DNA from: Cellulophaga sp. BC115SP
GTDB taxonomy: Bacteria; Bacteroidota; Bacteroidia; Cytophagales; Spirosomataceae
Length of the DNA stretch: 64,000 bases
NCBI RefSeq assembly: GCF_009905545.1
Contig: NZ_JAAALB010000020.1
Span: forward strand, 56,699 to 120,698
Direction of reading: 5' to 3'
A program made the position numbers and the translations under genes. A model generated the notes under the pieces. That model saw only the letters and a list, made by a program, of their open reading frames with translations, was not told the origin of the DNA and searched no databases. Position 1 is the first letter of the stretch. Each line of letters begins with the position of its first letter. This document shows, piece after piece, positions 60,138 through 64,000 of the stretch.

Positions 60138-61562
60138 CTATTGTCCTTGACCTAGTGAGTAAGCGGCTTTACCATCAAACTCATAAAGGTTTTCTGTTTT
60201 AATGACATCTATGCCTTGCGAAATGGCTTTCTCTAACAACGCTGGAATTTGCGCGCTTGAACCAAGTCCCTTAAATCTACATCTCCAGTGGTCTGTACAA
60301 AATGTTTCAGGAAATCCTTCAGGCCACACTTTGATTCCTCGATTGGTAATCATACTTAGTTCTAATCCTGCATGATTCAACTGGCTTACTTGTGCTGCCA
60401 AATCATCTGCCTGACTGCCAGACCAGTGTACGAATAAATCTACACCAACGATTTCCTTTTTGGCAGGTGCTTTACGCACGTACTTCGGCAAGTACATTTG
60501 GGCTCCTTCCGCATACTCAACTGCTTGAAGCTGCTTTGGTTTTTGACCTAGGTTTGCAATTACAGCCTGTGCAAATTCTTTTGTTCCAACTTTTTGAGTA
60601 CTTGTTCCCTCCTGATAGATATCGTAAGTATGAATACCGTCTTCGATGGTTTTAAGCCATGCGTTTTGTACCTTTTCGGCTATATCCATCTGACCAATAT
60701 GTTGTAACATCAGGATGGCACCTTGCAATAGTCCAGATGGGTTAGCAACATTCTGTCCAGCTCTTCGTGGGGCAGAGCCGTGAATGGCTTCAAACATGGC
60801 ACATTCTTCACCGATGTTCGACGAACCAGCCAAGCCCACTGAGCCTGCGATTTGTGCAGCGATGTCTGAAAGTACATCTCCATAGAGGTTTGGTACTACA
60901 ATTACATCAAAAGCCTCAGGGGTATCAGCCATTTTGGCTGCGCCAATATCGATAATCCAGTGTTCATTTTCAATTTCTGGATACTCCTGAGCTATTTCGT
61001 CGAATACCTTATGAAACAATCCATCTGTTTGCTTCATAATGTTGTCTTTTGTAAAGCAAGTTACTTTTTTACGTCCGTTGTGTTTGGCATACTCAAAAGC
61101 ATAGCGAACGATTTTCTCACAACCTGGGCGACTAATGAGTTTAAGACACTGTACCACTTCGTCGGTTTGTTGGTGCTCAATACCTGCATAAAGATCTTCC
61201 TCATTTTCACGGATAATCACAATATCCATCTTAGGGTGCTTGGTATCCACAAACGGATGCAGACTTAAACAAGGGCGAACGTTAGCGTATAAGCCCAAAA
61301 ACTTACGAGTAGTTACGTTAAGACTCTTGTAGCCTCCCCCTTGTGGCGTTGTAATGGGCGCTTTTAAGAAGACTTTGTTTCGGCGTATAATGTCCCACGA
61401 CTCTCTTGCAATACCTGAAGTATTACCAGACAAATACACCTTTTCACCAATGTCAATTGTCTCGATTTCAATTTTTGCTCCTGCAGCAAGAATGATTTCT
61501 AAAGTGGCATCCATAATCTCTGGTCCGATACCATCTCCTTTTGCAACTGTAATTTTTGTCAT
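60138..61562 (-). CDS. icd: isocitrate dehydrogenase
   Basis: A 474-residue enzyme from the ATG at 61562 (MTKITVAKGDGIGPEI); an upstream ATG would add 11 residues. It belongs to the isocitrate/isopropylmalate dehydrogenase family: AKGDGIGPEIMDA at the N-terminus, NVRPCLSLHPF, VIIRENEEDLYAGIEH, VVPNLYGDVLSDIAAQIAGS and GSAPRRAGQNVANPSGLL. A C-terminal extension of about 140 residues makes it the long alpha-proteobacterial/Thermus type. It converts isocitrate to 2-oxoglutarate and CO2; the cofactor is not read with certainty. It is monocistronic. Confidence 0.92.
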   Translation of the reverse strand: MTKITVAKGDGIGPEIMDATLEIILAAGAKIEIETIDIGEKVYLSGNTSGIARESWDIIRRNKVFLKAPITTPQGGGYKSLNVTTRKFLGLYANVRPCLSLHPFVDTKHPKMDIVIIRENEEDLYAGIEHQQTDEVVQCLKLISRPGCEKIVRYAFEYAKHNGRKKVTCFTKDNIMKQTDGLFHKVFDEIAQEYPEIENEHWIIDIGAAKMADTPEAFDVIVVPNLYGDVLSDIAAQIAGSVGLAGSSNIGEECAMFEAIHGSAPRRAGQNVANPSGLLQGAILMLQHIGQMDIAEKVQNAWLKTIEDGIHTYDIYQEGTSTQKVGTKEFAQAVIANLGQKPKQLQAVEYAEGAQMYLPKYVRKAPAKKEIVGVDLFVHWSGSQADDLAAQVSQLNHAGLELSMITNRGIKVWPEGFPETFCTDHWRCRFKGLGSSAQIPALLEKAISQGIDVIKTENLYEFDGKAAYSLGQGQ

Positions 61563-61866
61563 CTGTGTTTGTGTTATGCTTTGTTTACGACACAAAATTG
61601 AAGCAATATTTTCATAAGTTTTTATTTATGTTAAAAATGTTTTACATAAATAAAATTTATAATAATACTTTCTGTTTAATAGTCCGACATACTACTTAAA
61701 TTACAAGTAATTGATTTTCAAATAATTAATAACAATTATAAACTTGAGATTTTTGTCTAAAATATTGATATATAAATATTTTAAATGTTTATAATTTTAT
61801 GTATAAATAAAAACTTATGATTAATTCATTTCAATTTTGTATTCAAATATTAAAACACATACAGAA
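61563..61866. other. 304-base very A/T-rich divergent control region
   Basis: It separates the divergent icd and tsaC genes. The sequence is almost wholly A/T between 61620 and 61860. No open frame or defined box was fixed; both promoters must lie here. Confidence 0.5.
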
Positions 61867-62832
61867 ATGATACTTTCAACATCAGTACAATTAGCAAAAA
61901 CATATTTAGAAAAGGGAGGAGTAATTGGGCTACCAACAGAGACCGTTTATGGTTTGGCAGGAAATATTTGGGATCAAGAGGCAATCAATAAAATCTTTGC
62001 TATTAAAGAACGTCCCAAAAATCATCCTTTGATTGCGCACGTGGCTCATTGGAATCAAGTAGAAAGTATCGCAAGTGATATTCCTGCCATGGCACAGCAA
62101 TTAGCAGATAGGTTTTGGCCTGGCCCACTCACTATGATATTAACTGCCAAACCTGACGTGCCTTCAGCAGCAACTGCTGGTCTCGGAACTATCGCTGTTC
62201 GAATGCCTGAGCACCCTTTGGCATTGAAATTACTATCAGCACTTCCTTTTCCATTGGTTGCTCCAAGTGCAAACCCTTTTGGAAAAATTAGTCCTACCTC
62301 AGCTATGCACGTATTTTCCTATTTCAAAGGAAAAATACCTTTAACACTTGATGGTGGAAATTGTAAAATAGGACTTGAATCGACCATTATTGGCTTCAAA
62401 GATAATGCTGTAGTAATTTATCGTCAGGGAGTTATTAGTAAAGATGATATCCTTGAGGTACTTCCCAATACGGCGGTATATTATGATATTGATAGCCAAA
62501 ATAACTATCCGGGCAGTCATCGTTCTCATTATGCACCCAAAACTCCCTTGATTATTACTGAATCTTTAGAAGAAACGCTTGAGAAATATACAGACCAAAA
62601 GATAGGATTGCTCAGTTTAGGGACTAAAGGAGAGAATTTTTCAACTATTGCTGAAATCCGTTATTTGAGTAAGACAAATGACCTAAAAGAGGCCGCCTCT
62701 AATCTATATGCTCACTTACATGAATTAGATAGGCTGAATCTTGATGTGATTGTGGCAGAACTTTTCCCTACCAGTGATTTGGGGATGGTAATCAATGATA
62801 AATTGATTAGAGCCTCTAGTCAATTTGTGTAG
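61867..62832 (+). CDS. threonylcarbamoyl-AMP synthase, Sua5 type
   Basis: A 321-residue protein from the ATG at 61867; a TTG 10 codons upstream is unlikely. The YrdC/TsaC domain (about 1-200) has GGVIGLPTETVYGLAGN, IKERPKNHPLIAHV, FWPGPLTMIL and APSANPFGKISPT. A Sua5 C-terminal domain (about 210-320) begins with the linker PGSHRSHYAPKTP. It makes threonylcarbamoyl-AMP from threonine, bicarbonate and ATP for the t6A37 modification of tRNA. The two-domain form is Sua5; TsaC is the one-domain form. It stands divergent from icd and upstream of the bicarbonate transporter gene. Confidence 0.92.
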   Translation: MILSTSVQLAKTYLEKGGVIGLPTETVYGLAGNIWDQEAINKIFAIKERPKNHPLIAHVAHWNQVESIASDIPAMAQQLADRFWPGPLTMILTAKPDVPSAATAGLGTIAVRMPEHPLALKLLSALPFPLVAPSANPFGKISPTSAMHVFSYFKGKIPLTLDGGNCKIGLESTIIGFKDNAVVIYRQGVISKDDILEVLPNTAVYYDIDSQNNYPGSHRSHYAPKTPLIITESLEETLEKYTDQKIGLLSLGTKGENFSTIAEIRYLSKTNDLKEAASNLYAHLHELDRLNLDVIVAELFPTSDLGMVINDKLIRASSQFV

Positions 62833-62927
62833 ATGCTTTCAAAATGTAGTGTATTACCGAATAGATTATTTATAAACTTTCAGGCCAACAAAAAGACTGA
62901 TCATTTATCTTAACTAATTGTTATATT

Positions 62928-63887
62928 ATGAATTCAAGCTTATTACTCGAGAATTTATCAAATCCTGCACTGTTATTTTTTGTTTTAGGAATTGTATCGG
63001 TGGTGTTAAAAAGTGATTTGAAAATTCCCGCCAATTCATCGAAGTTTATCTCATTATACCTATTGTTTGCGATTGGGTTCAAAGGTGGTCAAGAGCTTTC
63101 CCATGAGGTCTTCAATGGTCAAATGGTTTGGGTGATGCTCACAGGTATATTTATTTCTGTGGCGATTCCTTTTTATACTTTTTTAATTCTTAGAAAAAAA
63201 CTAAACGTGTATGATGCAGGAGCAACGGCGGCGGCTTATGGCTCGGTGAGTGCCGTAACATTTGTGACGGCGGTTTCGTACCTCGAAACTCATCATTTAC
63301 CAATACACGGCTATATGGTTGCTACCATGGCATTGATGGAATCACCAGCCATTATAGTAGGATTGCTATTGATTTCTGTTTTTGGTAAAGATATTCATCA
63401 AGGTATCCAGAAAAAGGAGGCACTCAAGCATTCTTTAACGAATGGAAGTGTTCTACTAATTTTAGGGAGTTTGATAATAGGCTACTTAGCCAATGCCAAA
63501 CAGGCGGAAGGCATCAAACCTTTTACCAATGATTTGTTTAAAGGTTTCCTAGCTATCTTTTTATTGGATATGGGAATTTCAAGTGGAAAAAAATTGACGT
63601 CCTTCTTTTCCTACGGTTGGTTTCCCATCATTTTTGCAGCGATTATTCCATTAGTCAATGGATGTCTTGTGGGATGGGTAACTGGATTTTTCTGTGAACA
63701 TTCGATAGACCGCTTTATACTAGCAGTCTTAGCGGCGAGTGCGTCTTACATAGCCGTACCTGCTGCCATGAAAATATCGGTACCCCAAGCGAACCCAGGA
63801 TTGTATTTGCCTATGACCTTAGCGATTACTTTTCCCATCAATATCACAATTGGGCTACCCATTTACTTCGGGATTGTCTCGATGTAA
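62928..63887 (+). CDS. sodium-dependent bicarbonate transporter family (SbtA-like)
   Basis: A 319-residue polytopic protein with about ten hydrophobic segments. SbtA-family marks are PALLFFVLGIVSVVLKSDLKIP at the N-terminus, YLLFAIGFKGG, AAAYGSVSAVTFVTA and SYIAVPAAMKISVPQANPG near the end. SbtA imports HCO3- with Na+ in cyanobacteria; the family is also found in heterotrophs with untested function. It follows the Sua5 gene by 95 bases. Bicarbonate is also a Sua5 substrate, an association that may be chance. Confidence 0.86.
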   Translation: MNSSLLLENLSNPALLFFVLGIVSVVLKSDLKIPANSSKFISLYLLFAIGFKGGQELSHEVFNGQMVWVMLTGIFISVAIPFYTFLILRKKLNVYDAGATAAAYGSVSAVTFVTAVSYLETHHLPIHGYMVATMALMESPAIIVGLLLISVFGKDIHQGIQKKEALKHSLTNGSVLLILGSLIIGYLANAKQAEGIKPFTNDLFKGFLAIFLLDMGISSGKKLTSFFSYGWFPIIFAAIIPLVNGCLVGWVTGFFCEHSIDRFILAVLAASASYIAVPAAMKISVPQANPGLYLPMTLAITFPINITIGLPIYFGIVSM

Positions 63888-63890
63888 TTT

Positions 63891-63920
63891 TGAATGGTGA
63901 ATGATGAGTTGTGAGTAATG
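63891..63920. repeat. short dispersed-repeat-like sequence
   Basis: TGAATGGTGAATGATGAGTT just after the SbtA stop resembles TGAATTATGAATGATGAGTT at about 45578, both followed by a GTGAG/TTGAG element. Related AATTGTGAATT units make up the inverted repeat at 14474. Confidence 0.45.
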
Positions 63921-63962
63921 ACTTGTCCTTGCCTAAAATAGGTTGCCCTCAAAAATCAACTA

Positions 63963-64000
63963 ATGATGGCAACTTCAAAATCTAAAACTGGAAAAAGTAC
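63963..64000 (+). CDS. possible start of a gene cut by the window end
   Basis: An ATG-ATG start followed by open lysine/serine-rich codons (MMATSKSKTGKS) runs to the last base. Only 12 codons are visible, so nothing can be said about the product and the call rests on position (75 bases after the transporter gene) alone. Confidence 0.25.
   Translation, partial: MMATSKSKTGKS

Overview
The window looks like chromosomal DNA of a Bacteroidota bacterium of the Cytophagales type. The signs are low GC, GLPGLI-family proteins, CarboxypepD_reg-like outer-membrane barrels, a collagen-like lipoprotein, AAAATG-type starts with hardly any Shine-Dalgarno sequence, and promoters of the TTTG-N20-TAnnTTTG form. 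I saw no rRNA, tRNA, CRISPR array or intact insertion sequence. Genus-level assignment is not possible from the sequence alone.

Region 1 (1-25.3 kb) is a large aromatic-acid catabolic locus. On the minus strand, pobA, pcaL (a pcaD-pcaC fusion), pcaH, pcaG, a fused pcaI-pcaJ, pcaF and pcaB form one operon. It encodes every step from 4-hydroxybenzoate through protocatechuate and the beta-ketoadipate pathway to succinyl-CoA and acetyl-CoA. Two AraC-family regulators face away from it. A long plus-strand run follows: a MetE-like protein, a secreted alpha/beta hydrolase, an amidohydrolase, an aromatic-acid MFS transporter, a crotonase, a feruloyl-CoA-synthase-like ligase and an SDR dehydrogenase. 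This is the gene set of a CoA-dependent, thiolase-free side-chain shortening route of the Rhodococcus couLMNO type, which would turn p-coumarate-like acids into 4-hydroxybenzoate. Two secreted esterases (one fused to DUF3237), a CitMHS transporter and a split AtuA pair end the run at a terminator.

Region 2 (25.3-38 kb) is mixed. It holds a glutathione peroxidase with an OhrR-type regulator, behind a promoter that directly abuts a palindrome; an 840-base stretch with no recognisable gene; a collagen-like lipoprotein; an exported small protein broken by one amber codon; a HisKA_2 kinase with a LytTR regulator; a SulP transporter; a GH28 pectinase-like enzyme; two cold-shock-domain proteins; and a Tat-exported Gfo/Idh/MocA oxidoreductase.

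Region 3 (38-52.3 kb) has a tandemly duplicated pair (outer-membrane barrel plus GLPGLI protein) and a TolC/adaptor/RND efflux operon preceded by marR. Two nearly identical palindromes lie upstream of marR and of tolC.

Region 4 (52.5-64 kb) has a membrane-anchored AraC regulator, a DoxX-like protein and a cluster that seems to scavenge ribosides: ribokinase, exported nucleoside hydrolase, exported ADP-ribosylglycohydrolase-family protein and a GRP/RhaT-type sugar transporter. It ends with isocitrate dehydrogenase, TsaC/Sua5 and an SbtA-type bicarbonate transporter. Several intergenic regions carry long perfect inverted repeats or repeated elements.
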